Positions 1 to 7,231 are shown, counted from the first letter of the stretch. The stretch is 12,495 nt of DNA from Candidatus Neomicrothrix sp. UBA825 (GCA_002295705.1 DBHP01000064.1:1039-13533); one strand, 5' to 3'. Translations and numbers: made by a program. The notes: a model not told the origin generated them from the letters alone.

Positions 1-1
1 G

Positions 2-8
2 CTCCTCC
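2..8 (-). promoter_or_regulatory. Strong ribosome binding site for a gene beyond the left edge
   Basis: Read on the minus strand, the last bases of the window before position 1 contain GGAGGAG, a full anti-16S match. It lies 13 bases after the stop codon of the truncated haemoglobin gene. The expected start codon would fall just outside the window. I infer a further minus-strand gene, probably co-transcribed with the haemoglobin gene; its identity cannot be seen. Confidence 0.45.
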
Positions 9-20
9 AAACATAAGCAC

Positions 21-419
21 TCATTCTGAAATAACGTTCTTCATATGATCGGCAGCCATCAGAAAATATTCGACCATTGCCTCTTCAATTTCTTTGGCTG
101 GTTGCATCTGATCAAGGGCGAAACGCATACTCGCTAACCAAGATTCTTTTTCTTCTTCACCAATAGCATATGGCGCATGTCTCATCCTGAGTCTAGGGTG
201 ACCGCGCCTATCTGAGTAGGAAGAAGGGCCACCCCAATACTGGATCAGGAAATCGGCTGTATTTTTCTTGGAATCAGACAGGTCATCTGGGTAAAGGTCG
301 CGAATTTCATCTCTACGAATAACGTCTTCATAGAAGAAGTCAAGCAATTGATAGAACCAGGCGCTTCCTCCAACACGGTCGTATACAGTGTCGCCTTTTC
401 CAATCCAATTCACTTTCAC
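21..419 (-). CDS. glbO: Group II truncated haemoglobin (GlbO/HbO type)
   Basis: This 132-residue haem protein of the 2-on-2 globin fold probably binds O2 or handles NO and peroxide in the cytoplasm, often near respiratory enzymes. The family signature is very clear: YDRVGG near residue 13-18, QYWGGPSSYS at 60-69 and RGHPRLRMRHAPY at 72-84. Aligned from memory to the mycobacterial GlbO, the key haem-pocket residues are all kept: Tyr30 (B10), Tyr43 (CD1), Trp94 (G8) and the proximal His81 (F8). The length matches the family. The start is GTG with no Shine-Dalgarno; TAAAAT sits exactly six bases upstream, so the mRNA may be leaderless. It follows the LOG-family gene by 29 bases on the same strand, so it may be read both from its own promoter and from upstream. 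Family assignment is secure; the physiological ligand is not known. Confidence 0.95.
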   Translation of the reverse strand: MKVNWIGKGDTVYDRVGGSAWFYQLLDFFYEDVIRRDEIRDLYPDDLSDSKKNTADFLIQYWGGPSSYSDRRGHPRLRMRHAPYAIGEEEKESWLASMRFALDQMQPAKEIEEAMVEYFLMAADHMKNVISE

Positions 420-425
420 TTTGTT

Positions 426-431
426 ATTTTA
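426..431 (-). promoter_or_regulatory. Candidate -10 element of a leaderless glbO promoter
   Basis: TAAAAT on the minus strand is followed by six bases and then the GTG start of the truncated haemoglobin gene, so transcription would begin at or next to the start codon. No convincing -35 hexamer is seen. The element lies in the 29-base gap after the LOG-family gene. Confidence 0.4.
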
Positions 432-448
432 CGTTAAAAATTTATACG

Positions 449-1021
449 TCACTGATTGATTTGACGAATTTTCATCGCTAATTCAATTGCTTGATCGACA
501 GTGTAAGCGCTGCAAACTATCTCTCGACTCTTTTGACTAACGAACCCAGCTGAGACTTGATAGTCAAGGAATCTGATCATATCCTGCCAGAATTCTCCAT
601 TATCAAGAAGCACTACGGGTTTATATATTCCATTACGATGCATTCCAAGCTTCGTCCATGTAGCCGCCTCAAATATCTCTTCTAACGTCCCCATTCCTCC
701 TGGTAGAGCTATGAAGGCATCAGCCAAGTCATACATCGTTCGCTTCCGTTCGTGCATATCAGTTGTCACAATCAGAGAGTTCAGCCCCGAATGGGCTATC
801 TCACGATCAGCTAACGATTCGGGAATTACGCCTATAACCTCACCTTGGTTTTCAAGGGCTGCATCAGCTACCTGTCCCATAAGTCCAATCTGTGCACCCC
901 CGTAGATGAGCCCTAACCCCTTCTGTGCAATTTTTGCTCCGAGTTCCTTCGCAAGCTTTTGGAACTCCTCGTTAGTACCTTCTTTTGAACCGCAAAAGAT
1001 ACATATTTTTTGATTAATCAC
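449..1021 (-). CDS. LOG-family nucleoside 5'-monophosphate phosphoribohydrolase
   Basis: This 190-residue Rossmann-like protein belongs to the LOG (TIGR00730, 'lysine decarboxylase-like') family. Characterised members hydrolyse cytokinin riboside 5'-monophosphate, and probably other purine nucleotides such as AMP, to the free base and ribose 5-phosphate. Diagnostic features are the N-terminal KICIFCGS strand and loop (5-12), LIYGGAQIGLMG (38-49), ERKRTMY (91-97) and the phosphate-binding motif PGGMGTLEE (107-115). No true lysine decarboxylase features are present. Length is normal for the family. It starts with GTG, has no Shine-Dalgarno, and carries TAGTTT six bases upstream. It is divergent from menE and is the likely first gene of a unit with glbO. 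A cytokinin role in a bacterium of this kind is not implied; the real substrate is uncertain. Confidence 0.9.
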   Translation of the reverse strand: MINQKICIFCGSKEGTNEEFQKLAKELGAKIAQKGLGLIYGGAQIGLMGQVADAALENQGEVIGVIPESLADREIAHSGLNSLIVTTDMHERKRTMYDLADAFIALPGGMGTLEEIFEAATWTKLGMHRNGIYKPVVLLDNGEFWQDMIRFLDYQVSAGFVSQKSREIVCSAYTVDQAIELAMKIRQINQ

Positions 1022-1027
1022 TTCACC

Positions 1028-1033
1028 AAACTA
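1028..1033 (-). promoter_or_regulatory. Candidate -10 element of a leaderless LOG-gene promoter
   Basis: TAGTTT on the minus strand lies six bases before the GTG start of the LOG-family gene. There is no Shine-Dalgarno between them. The 58-base divergent gap to menE must also hold the menE promoter. No clear -35 box is visible. Confidence 0.4.
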
Positions 1034-1045
1034 CACGAATTTACA

Positions 1046-1073
1046 TTGTTAATCTCTTAAATTCTGGCAATAT
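1046..1073 (+). promoter_or_regulatory. Candidate menE promoter
   Basis: TTGTTA (1046-1051) is followed by a 16-base spacer and CAATAT (1068-1073), then six bases to the menE ATG. The -10 match is imperfect because its first base is C instead of T. There is no Shine-Dalgarno before menE, so a leaderless message is again likely. TATAGA (1071-1076) would lie too close to the ATG to serve as the -10. Confidence 0.3.
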
Positions 1074-1079
1074 AGAAAC

Positions 1080-2180
1080 ATGGGTAAATTAATCGCCTTC
1101 GATATGGAAGGTTCCGATTTTTTTGTATCCAAACTTCTGGAAGCCTGGGATAAAGGGCATTCAGTATTTCCTCTTGATCAACGCCTACCGCAAGCTAAAA
1201 AAGAACGCCTAGTTGAGGATTTTGGAGTATCCGAAGTCATCAGCGAAAAGGAGACATATAGGACCAAAGGAATATCAATGGAGCCTGATGACGCCCTTGT
1301 TATCGCAACAAGTGGAACGACTGGCGATCCGAAAGGAGTCGTATTAACACACACTGCTATTCAGGCTTCATCCCAAATAACGTCATCGCAGTTAGATGTG
1401 CAAGATAACCAAGATGAATGGTTGTGCTGCATACCGGTTTCACATATTGGAGGTTTCTCTGTCATTACTCGGGCTCTACACAATAGAGTTCGGCTTAAGA
1501 TACAGAGAAGATTTGATGCCGCATTATGTGAAGAAGCTGGAAGAAGTGGGTCAACTCTTGTATCTCTTGTCCCTACAGCGTTAGAGCGTATAGACCCCAC
1601 TGTCTTTCGGAAGATTCTCGTTGGTGGAGCAGCAGCACCACAAACTCTTCCAGACAATGTAGTAACAACGTATGGCCTCACGGAAACTGGAAGTGGCATC
1701 GTTTATGACGGTACTCCTCTTCCTGAAGTGAAGATAGAGATACGTGATGGCGAAATCGTTATACAGAGTCCCACTCTTTTCAGCCGCTATTTAGGTGACG
1801 AACCTCAAAATAATGAGCAATGGTTCTCAACCGGAGATGCAGGCTTTTTGCAAGATGATCATAAACTTGTGGTAACTGGTCGGCTCGATGATGCCATCAT
1901 CACAGGAGGCGAAAAGGTTTGGCCAGCTCTCATAGAGAGAGAGCTAGACTCACTCAGGCTATTCTCAGAACATATTGTCGTTGGAAGACATGACCAAGAA
2001 TGGGGACAGGCAGTCACAATCATTGGCGTTCCTGAAAATATTGAGAAATCTATAGACATAAGCGATATCAGAGCTCAGCTAAGAGAGTCTTTGCCGAACT
2101 ATGCGTTGCCTAAAGCAATTGAAATAGTAGAAGCGTTGCCCCGAAATGCGATGGGTAAAGTTTTACGGCGTTTAGTCTGA
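1080..2180 (+). CDS. menE: o-Succinylbenzoate-CoA ligase (MenE)
   Basis: MenE activates o-succinylbenzoate to its CoA thioester through an acyl-adenylate, the step before MenB in menaquinone synthesis. The 366-residue protein shows the ANL-superfamily motifs in order: P-loop TSGTTGDPKG (77-86), YGLTETG (198-204), STGD (250-253), the hinge region GRLDD (267-271), and the C-terminal PRNAMGKVLRR with the catalytic lysine at 360. It lacks roughly 100 N-terminal residues found in many acyl-CoA synthetases; this short form is the usual length for actinobacterial MenE. Specificity is inferred from that form and from the adjoining menC, menH and menD. The gene is divergent from the LOG gene and its stop codon overlaps the menC stop on the other strand by 9 bases. 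Start: the only ATG that preserves the N-terminal strand, with a candidate promoter directly before it. Confidence 0.93.
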   Translation: MGKLIAFDMEGSDFFVSKLLEAWDKGHSVFPLDQRLPQAKKERLVEDFGVSEVISEKETYRTKGISMEPDDALVIATSGTTGDPKGVVLTHTAIQASSQITSSQLDVQDNQDEWLCCIPVSHIGGFSVITRALHNRVRLKIQRRFDAALCEEAGRSGSTLVSLVPTALERIDPTVFRKILVGGAAAPQTLPDNVVTTYGLTETGSGIVYDGTPLPEVKIEIRDGEIVIQSPTLFSRYLGDEPQNNEQWFSTGDAGFLQDDHKLVVTGRLDDAIITGGEKVWPALIERELDSLRLFSEHIVVGRHDQEWGQAVTIIGVPENIEKSIDISDIRAQLRESLPNYALPKAIEIVEALPRNAMGKVLRRLV

Positions 2181-3146
2181 CGTTAAATTGAAATAAACTT
2201 TTCCTGCCTTAGGCACCATTTTTCGCATTTGAGCATCGGAAAATAAGTCAGCGGTTCCCAACCCATGCGTAACTTCAGGAGCAACGTTCGCTGCGACTGC
2301 GCACCATCCCTGAAGGGCAATAGGTCCATCGTAGGTAGATGAAATAACCGTTTGGATATTATTTTCTTCAGCATATGAAGAAATTTCTAGAGTTTGATCA
2401 ATGCCACCAATTAACGAAGGTTTAATAACAATGTATTCGCCAAGATTTTCTGAGATAAAAGCTTTCAGGTCATTGATAGAATTACACAGCTCGTCAGCGG
2501 CAATGGGTACTGGAACGATGCTTCTTAGCTTCTTCAGATCTTCGAAATTTGCGACAGGGTCTTCAACATATTCCAATCGATCACCAAGTAATTTTCTTGC
2601 CCTATCTAAGAAAGTAACAGCGTACTGCAAGGACCAACTACCATTAGGGTCTAATCGGATCCTCTCATCCTCTTGTACGATTTCAGAGAGTAGCTGCAGC
2701 CTCTCTTGATCATCTCTGAATCCTAGCTTTACTTTAAAGACAGAGAGCCCGCTCAGACGGTAACTCTCCAAACCACTTCTTAGATTTCGCTGACTCGAAC
2801 CATCAAGCAATGCGTTGACTTTCACACAATCCGATCCACCTCCTAGATGCTCTAAAAGGGTTTCATCATTTTTTGAAGCTTCAAGATTCCAGATCGCAAG
2901 GTTAATCGCTGATTGAACTTCATTAGAAAGCTCTGACATTGCTATCTCAGAGTGTTTATAAGATACGAGCTGGGAATAGGCTTCCTCTATTGTGACGCTT
3001 GACCAACCTTCCAACGGCAGAATTTCACCACACCCTGTGAATTCGCCCTCATCCATAACCACGGCCCAGCCGACTCGTGAGCTGACTTGTGCCTTTGATG
3101 TAATTACCGGTTTTGTTAATTCGTAACGGATTTTTTCAATTCGCAT
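2172..3146 (-). CDS. menC: o-Succinylbenzoate synthase (MenC)
   Basis: MenC dehydrates SHCHC to o-succinylbenzoate. The 324-residue protein is an enolase-superfamily enzyme with an N-terminal capping domain (about 1-100) and a C-terminal barrel. All barrel catalytic and metal residues are visible: the KxK pair Lys138/Lys140 in VFKVKLGF, metal ligands Asp166 (RLDPNGSW), Glu195 (EYVEDPV) and Asp218 (AADE), and Lys242 (IKPSLIGG). Reading is open further upstream, to 3215, but the extra residues do not look like the family. I chose the ATG at 3146, which overlaps the end of menH by 11 bases and suggests translational coupling. It is the last gene of menD-menH-menC. N-acylamino acid racemases share this fold, but the men context settles the function. 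The 3' end overlaps menE by 9 bases. Confidence 0.92.
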   Translation of the reverse strand: MRIEKIRYELTKPVITSKAQVSSRVGWAVVMDEGEFTGCGEILPLEGWSSVTIEEAYSQLVSYKHSEIAMSELSNEVQSAINLAIWNLEASKNDETLLEHLGGGSDCVKVNALLDGSSQRNLRSGLESYRLSGLSVFKVKLGFRDDQERLQLLSEIVQEDERIRLDPNGSWSLQYAVTFLDRARKLLGDRLEYVEDPVANFEDLKKLRSIVPVPIAADELCNSINDLKAFISENLGEYIVIKPSLIGGIDQTLEISSYAEENNIQTVISSTYDGPIALQGWCAVAANVAPEVTHGLGTADLFSDAQMRKMVPKAGKVYFNLTSD

Positions 3147-3945
3147 ATTCCAACTCTCGGATGAACTTATTAATAACCTCAGCGGTTTCTTTAGGTCTCT
3201 CAAAGTGGACAGCATGCCCAGCTCCGCAGATGATTTCTAGCGTTGACGTGGGTATACGTGATTGCATTCGCTCTCCGATGTTAATGTACTTTTCGTCTTC
3301 ACTCCCTACAACTAGCAAAACCGGTATTTTGATTTCATGGAGTCGCCCCCATAGAGGCCGCATTACCCCTGCACCAGATGCGCGTAAATGGCTAATGATT
3401 CCCATAGGCTGTGTAGATAACCTTGCACGTCTTTGCGCCAACATCTTGTCACTTGATAGTTGCCATTGAGTAGAGAAAATTCGTTGTGTTTCCCATGCAT
3501 TTACGAATTCGAGAAGACCTCTGTCTTCAAGCATTGCGACCTTCTGGATGTCATCTAGAGCCCTTTGATGGCGAGCAAAATCATCTTGTATCCCTGGGTT
3601 TCCACCAATGAGGATAAGCGATCGAACGCTAGTTTGTCTCGCAAGTGCATAACTTAGAGCTAAGCGCGCGCCCATTGAATAACCGATTAAATCAAAAGGT
3701 TCTTGCAGCGAAGAGTCTGCAATCTCATGGATCTGGTTGATCATAGCCTTAAGCGTGTACTGTTTAAGTTCCATAGGGCATGGGCTACGCCCATGCCCTA
3801 TCAGGTCAGGCAATATAAAAGAAGAATCCAAATAGCTCGTAAGTTCCTCCATTGACTTATGATTACCAAGAAACCCGTGAAGAACTATTCCCGTTGAGTC
3901 AACTTGTTTTTGCGAAAAGTAAAGCGGACAGGAGCTTTCCGTCAT
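3136..3945 (-). CDS. menH: SHCHC synthase (MenH), alpha/beta hydrolase
   Basis: MenH eliminates pyruvate from SEPHCHC to give SHCHC, the step between MenD and MenC. The 269-residue protein has an alpha/beta-hydrolase fold: VLHGFLGNHKSM with the oxyanion-hole region (21-32), DLIGHGRS (47-54), the nucleophile elbow GYSMGAR with Ser90, a helical lid (about 118-200), the acid Asp217 in GSEDEKY, and His244 in GAGHAVHFE. The Ser-Asp-His order and spacing match known MenH proteins. The start ATG is five bases after the menD stop. A GGAAG about ten bases upstream, inside the menD 3' end, could serve as ribosome binding site. On sequence alone it could be a generic hydrolase; its place between menD and menC makes MenH very likely. 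Confidence 0.92.
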   Translation of the reverse strand: MTESSCPLYFSQKQVDSTGIVLHGFLGNHKSMEELTSYLDSSFILPDLIGHGRSPCPMELKQYTLKAMINQIHEIADSSLQEPFDLIGYSMGARLALSYALARQTSVRSLILIGGNPGIQDDFARHQRALDDIQKVAMLEDRGLLEFVNAWETQRIFSTQWQLSSDKMLAQRRARLSTQPMGIISHLRASGAGVMRPLWGRLHEIKIPVLLVVGSEDEKYINIGERMQSRIPTSTLEIICGAGHAVHFERPKETAEVINKFIRELEYAN

Positions 3946-3950
3946 GCCTT

Positions 3951-5678
3951 CTATACTTCCTGACCAAATTCCTGATTGAATTCATCCCTTATGGATCCAA
4001 AAGCCCGCAAGGTTGAGTCAGTGTCACTTTGGTAGTAGATAATTGAAAGACCAGATTTTGACATCGTTTTTGTGACTTCAGCTTTCAGTTCCTTGACCGT
4101 CTGGGGAGTAGAAACATCTATCCTTAGTGATTTCAAAACTTCAACAAACGGCAACAACGGTGCTGTTTGGAAATATTTATCGAATTGTTCTTTGTTGACC
4201 GCGTTACTTATTGGCAGGAAGGAGAAGATGCCGCCTCCCCCGTTGTCGAGAATCACGACAGTCATCTCAGCCTCTAGCCTAATACTGGCGAGTATCCCGC
4301 CAAAGTCATGTGTTGTCGCTACATCCCCAATTAGGCAAATCACCTTTTCTTCGGATCCAAATGAAGCCCCAAGACTAGTTGAGATTATGCCATCGATTCC
4401 ATTCGCCCCCCTATTACATAAGGTCCTAAAAGGAATAGCATTATGAGTAAAAGCTAGCTCTGCGTCACGAATGATCATGGAGTTAGATAACATTAGACGC
4501 ACCTCATCATCTACTCCTTCCATCACTGCATTGAGTATTGAAAGTTCGTTATGGTCATCTTGCAAGTGCTTCTGCACTATGGAAGTTGCGACCGCATTTC
4601 CTCTTTTCCAATGCTCCAACCATTCTGAATGCGGTCTGACTGTTTCGCTGCTTTCACTGTAAGGAAAGAAAAGGTCGCCATAGTAAGCCTCTGTTACGGA
4701 ATTACTCGGATCAACCCAATCCACAGTTGGTGAAATCAGGATGTGATGCTCCGGTGGATTCATACTGAGCCATCTTCTATATGCTTTTGAAGTAGGCGCA
4801 AGACCGATATGGATAACAACATCTAGCGACCGAAGCGACTCCGTGAAAGGAAGAGATCCGCACAACACCTCACCCGAATTAATGACAGTTTCACTTACAG
4901 CTTGCCCACGTATTTGAGAAGCAGGATCAGCGATTATAGGCCACTTCACTACTTCGGAAAACAAACTGATTCTCCGTATTTCATTATCATCTAGGTCATT
5001 TGGGCCAACTGAAATTATTCCATTCTGATACTTCTCCCCCAGTTGCATTAACCGTTGGGCACCGGCGTCGGAAAAGGTAGTCGAATCAAAAGGTTTCAGA
5101 TTTGCTTTGGGGACTACAAGATCAGTCAAAGGTTCCAAAGGTTCACGAAGAGGCCAATTGAGGTGGATAGGGCCTCTTCCTGCTACGGATCTATCCCAGG
5201 CTCTTATCGCTATATTTTGAGCTTGAGAGGGATCGGCATTGTTCGCAACAGGTAAATCATAAAACCATCGAACATTAGATCCATATATCTGAACCTGATC
5301 TATTGTTTGCCCTGCGCCCCACTGTCGCAACTCGGGAGGTCGATCAGCTGAACATACAATCATAGGAACCCCAGAATGGTTCGCTTCAATAACAGCCGGC
5401 AGGTAGTTCGCTAATGCAGTGCCTGAAGTACAAATAAGTACCACAGGAGATTTTGTGACTTTTGCGTGCCCTAACGCATAGAAACCAGCAACACGTTCAT
5501 CCAAGAAGACTTTTACATTTAAGCCTGTCACTTCAGCTGCTAACACTAAGGGGGTATTCCTTGAGCCAGGCGAAACAGCTACTTCGGTGACGCCCAACGC
5601 TTTGAGCTCGTTAAAGAACCTGATGGCGAAAGGATATGCCGATGATTGATAGTTATCGGTGGTTAGCTTTTTGTCCAC
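3951..5678 (-). CDS. menD: SEPHCHC synthase (MenD), thiamine-diphosphate enzyme
   Basis: MenD joins a 2-oxoglutarate-derived succinyl semialdehyde unit to isochorismate, the first committed step of the classical menaquinone route. The 575-residue protein shows SPGSRNTPL (36-44), the cofactor-activating Glu61 in LDERVAGFYALGHAK, CTSGTA (83-88), SADRPPELR (110-118), GAGQTIDQ (121-128), RGANGIDGIIST (423-434) and the ThDP/Mg2+ motif from GDV (451) to LDNGGGGIF (477-485). Length and domain order (PYR, central, PP) are standard. The start is GTG at 5678; an ATG two bases further upstream is out of frame. No Shine-Dalgarno is present, but TAGACT sits six bases before the GTG. It is the first gene of menD-menH-menC. 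menF, which usually makes the isochorismate, is not in the window. Confidence 0.96.
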   Translation of the reverse strand: MDKKLTTDNYQSSAYPFAIRFFNELKALGVTEVAVSPGSRNTPLVLAAEVTGLNVKVFLDERVAGFYALGHAKVTKSPVVLICTSGTALANYLPAVIEANHSGVPMIVCSADRPPELRQWGAGQTIDQVQIYGSNVRWFYDLPVANNADPSQAQNIAIRAWDRSVAGRGPIHLNWPLREPLEPLTDLVVPKANLKPFDSTTFSDAGAQRLMQLGEKYQNGIISVGPNDLDDNEIRRISLFSEVVKWPIIADPASQIRGQAVSETVINSGEVLCGSLPFTESLRSLDVVIHIGLAPTSKAYRRWLSMNPPEHHILISPTVDWVDPSNSVTEAYYGDLFFPYSESSETVRPHSEWLEHWKRGNAVATSIVQKHLQDDHNELSILNAVMEGVDDEVRLMLSNSMIIRDAELAFTHNAIPFRTLCNRGANGIDGIISTSLGASFGSEEKVICLIGDVATTHDFGGILASIRLEAEMTVVILDNGGGGIFSFLPISNAVNKEQFDKYFQTAPLLPFVEVLKSLRIDVSTPQTVKELKAEVTKTMSKSGLSIIYYQSDTDSTLRAFGSIRDEFNQEFGQEV

Positions 5679-5684
5679 ATTAAA

Positions 5685-5690
5685 AGTCTA
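5685..5690 (-). promoter_or_regulatory. Candidate -10 element of a leaderless menD promoter
   Basis: TAGACT on the minus strand precedes the menD GTG by exactly six bases, and nothing resembling a Shine-Dalgarno lies between. It would drive the menD-menH-menC operon. The -35 position is not recognisable. Confidence 0.42.
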
Positions 5691-5700
5691 GGAGTTAAAG

Positions 5701-5744
5701 GACCGTATTTTGCTATGTTTAAAAATTCATATCCTTTTACGGTC
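5701..5744. repeat. Inverted repeat in the menD/glcD divergent gap
   Basis: GACCGTA (5701-5707) and its exact reverse complement TACGGTC (5738-5744) are separated by 30 bases. One arm lies upstream of the menD -10, the other over the expected -35 region of the FAD-oxidase gene. Spacing of about 37 bases centre to centre could suit two half-sites or a loop, but seven bases is short and may be chance. Confidence 0.25.
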
Positions 5745-5762
5745 GTAATACTGACGTTACGA
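5743..5762. promoter_or_regulatory. Palindrome over the glcD-like promoter (possible operator)
   Basis: TCGTAA (5743-5748) and TTACGA (5757-5762) form a six-base perfect dyad with an eight-base spacer. The right arm overlaps the candidate -10 element TACGAT (5758-5763) of the downstream gene, so a protein bound here could block transcription. The regulator is unknown; GntR- or LysR-type factors often control 2-hydroxyacid oxidation genes, but none is encoded nearby. Confidence 0.28.
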
Positions 5763-5763
5763 T
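5758..5763 (+). promoter_or_regulatory. Candidate -10 element of a leaderless glcD-like promoter
   Basis: TACGAT is followed by six bases and then the ATG at 5770. TTTACG (5736-5741) lies 16 bases upstream and is a four-of-six match to the -35 consensus. No Shine-Dalgarno precedes the ATG. Confidence 0.42.
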
Positions 5764-5769
5764 CCATAT

Positions 5770-7134
5770 ATGAGCATTGAAGAGTTAAAAAGCTTGTTAG
5801 AGTCAGGCCGAGTAAATGAAGATCAGGATGTTATAAGGACCTATAGTGACGACTGGACTGGCAGGTACAAAGGTTTTACTTCTACAGTAATTTTCCCACA
5901 TTCAACTGATGAGGTAGCGAAAATTCTCAGTTGGTGTTCAACTAATCAGGTAAGCATTGTTCCCCAAGGCGGAAATACTGGAATGGTCGGAGGCAGCGTC
6001 CCTTTAAACGGTGAATTAATCATTTCATTGAGGAAAATGGACAATGTCAGTTTCTCGAACACAAATAAAAACCAAATTGTTGCTGAGGCAGGTGCAACAC
6101 TTCTAAAAATACAGAATTTAGCATCGGAGAGGGGGCTAATTTACGGGGTAGATTTCGCAGCAAGAGATTCAGCAACCATCGGTGGAACAATTGCCACAAA
6201 CGCTGGCGGCCTCAACGTCCTTAGATATGGCACTACACGTCGTCAGATTATAAGCGTTGAAGCGGTTACAGGAACAGGAAAAATTATCGGTAATTTAAAC
6301 GGCCTAGAGAAAGACAACACCGGATACCATTTGCCGAGCTTATTGTGCGGTAGCGAGGGAACGCTTGCCATCGTGACACGAGCCAAGTTGCAACTGTGGC
6401 CTGAACCAGAAGAAACGGTTGCTATTCTCTTCGGTTTCAACACTATTGAAGACGCTGTCAATCTCACAGAAGCCTGCATGACTGCAAATACAGAAATCAT
6501 TGCGTGTGAATTATTCTTTCAAAAGGGAGTAGATCTCGTGAGGGAATCTTATGACCTCCAACCACTTTGGGACAATAAAAACTCAATATATTTACTTTGT
6601 GAGTTTGCTGGAGACTCAGGAATTTTCGATCGATTAAGCGTAAATGTTCTAGGGAAAATTCTCCAAACCCATGACTCTGTCCTAGTAGCAACCACAGACA
6701 GAGAACGGCAAAGACTTTGGCAGTATCGAGAGCTCCATACTGTTGCTGTCTCACAAAAAGGCATTCCTCTGAAACTCGATGTGACAATACCTTTGGGAAA
6801 TCTACCTCACTTCTTAAATAGCATTGACACGATTTGTGACAATATCAATCCTTTATCTTCACCCTACGTATTTGGTCATGCTGCTGATGGAAACATGCAT
6901 CTCAATATCTTGCAATCGGAGCCAAATGTAGCTGAGATGGAGGAAGAGATATTAAAGTTTGTCGTTTCGCTCGAGGGAAGCATCTCTGCTGAACACGGAA
7001 TTGGTCGCGCGAAAGCACCATATCTACACTTCCAACGAAATGAGGACGAGATTAGACTTTTTCGAGAAATGAAAAAAGCTTTCGATCCTGAAGGTATCCT
7101 GAACCCTGAGGTCATCTTTTCAACCGGTAACTAA
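5770..7134 (+). CDS. FAD-linked D-2-hydroxyacid dehydrogenase (GlcD/D2HGDH-like)
   Basis: This 454-residue flavoenzyme of the FAD_binding_4 plus FAD-oxidase_C architecture probably oxidises a D-2-hydroxyacid (D-2-hydroxyglutarate, D-lactate or glycolate) and passes electrons to a carrier or the quinone pool. The FAD domain shows VPQGGNTGMVGGSVPL (64-79), SATIGGTIATNAGG (134-147), LRYGT (151-155) and CGSEGTLAIVTRAKL (193-207). The C-terminal domain shows LWQYRELH (316-323), LKLDVTIPL (334-342), the metal-binding region GHAADGNMHLN (369-379, His370 and His377) and SAEHGIGRAKAPYL (406-419). The GNTGMVGGSVP and SAEHGIG patterns are closest, in my recall, to D-2-hydroxyglutarate dehydrogenases, though the substrate cannot be fixed from sequence. 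There are no iron-sulphur (GlcF-type) motifs and no partner subunit nearby. It diverges from menD across 91 bases. Confidence 0.88.
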   Translation: MSIEELKSLLESGRVNEDQDVIRTYSDDWTGRYKGFTSTVIFPHSTDEVAKILSWCSTNQVSIVPQGGNTGMVGGSVPLNGELIISLRKMDNVSFSNTNKNQIVAEAGATLLKIQNLASERGLIYGVDFAARDSATIGGTIATNAGGLNVLRYGTTRRQIISVEAVTGTGKIIGNLNGLEKDNTGYHLPSLLCGSEGTLAIVTRAKLQLWPEPEETVAILFGFNTIEDAVNLTEACMTANTEIIACELFFQKGVDLVRESYDLQPLWDNKNSIYLLCEFAGDSGIFDRLSVNVLGKILQTHDSVLVATTDRERQRLWQYRELHTVAVSQKGIPLKLDVTIPLGNLPHFLNSIDTICDNINPLSSPYVFGHAADGNMHLNILQSEPNVAEMEEEILKFVVSLEGSISAEHGIGRAKAPYLHFQRNEDEIRLFREMKKAFDPEGILNPEVIFSTGN

Positions 7135-7143
7135 CGCGCAAAG

Positions 7144-7168
7144 TTGTCAAGAAAAGAAATTATGACAA
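7144..7168. repeat. Inverted repeat between the FAD oxidase and rpe
   Basis: TTGTCA (7144-7149) and TGACAA (7163-7168) are perfect inverted copies separated by 13 bases, just after the stop of the FAD-oxidase gene. No T-tract follows, so it is a poor intrinsic terminator. It sits upstream of the likely rpe promoter and could be a protein site. The arms resemble the TGTCA/TGACA half-sites upstream of pncB, but the spacing is different. Confidence 0.22.
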
Positions 7169-7186
7169 GTAAAGGGAATGTTTGCG

Positions 7187-7225
7187 TAATAATGTAGTTT
7201 GAACAAGTCACCCATGCTACGAGGA
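7187..7225 (+). promoter_or_regulatory. rpe leader: AT-rich -10-like stretch and Shine-Dalgarno
   Basis: TAATAA (7187-7192) is a plausible -10, with a weak ATGACA (7162-7167) upstream at a long 19-base spacing. GAGGA (7221-7225) lies six bases before the ATG at 7232 and is a good ribosome binding site that fixes the rpe start. rpe therefore has a normal leader, unlike most first genes in this window. Confidence 0.4.
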
Positions 7226-7231
7226 AACTGA

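Noticed and set aside
1037..1064. GAATTT...AAATTC inverted repeat between the LOG gene and menE
   Set aside because: It is only six AT-rich bases per arm with a 16-base gap, easily expected by chance, and is not placed on a promoter element in a telling way.
2172..3146. N-acylamino acid racemase instead of MenC
   Set aside because: The fold and catalytic residues are shared, but direct linkage to menH, menD and menE makes o-succinylbenzoate synthase the better call.
3147..3215. Longer menC with a start at 3215
   Set aside because: It would overlap menH by 80 bases and add residues not seen in the enolase-superfamily N-terminus. ATG 3146, coupled to the menH stop, fits better.
7144..7168. 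Intrinsic terminator after the FAD-oxidase gene
   Set aside because: The six-base stem is AT-rich, the loop is 13 bases and no T-run follows, so it is listed only as an inverted repeat.
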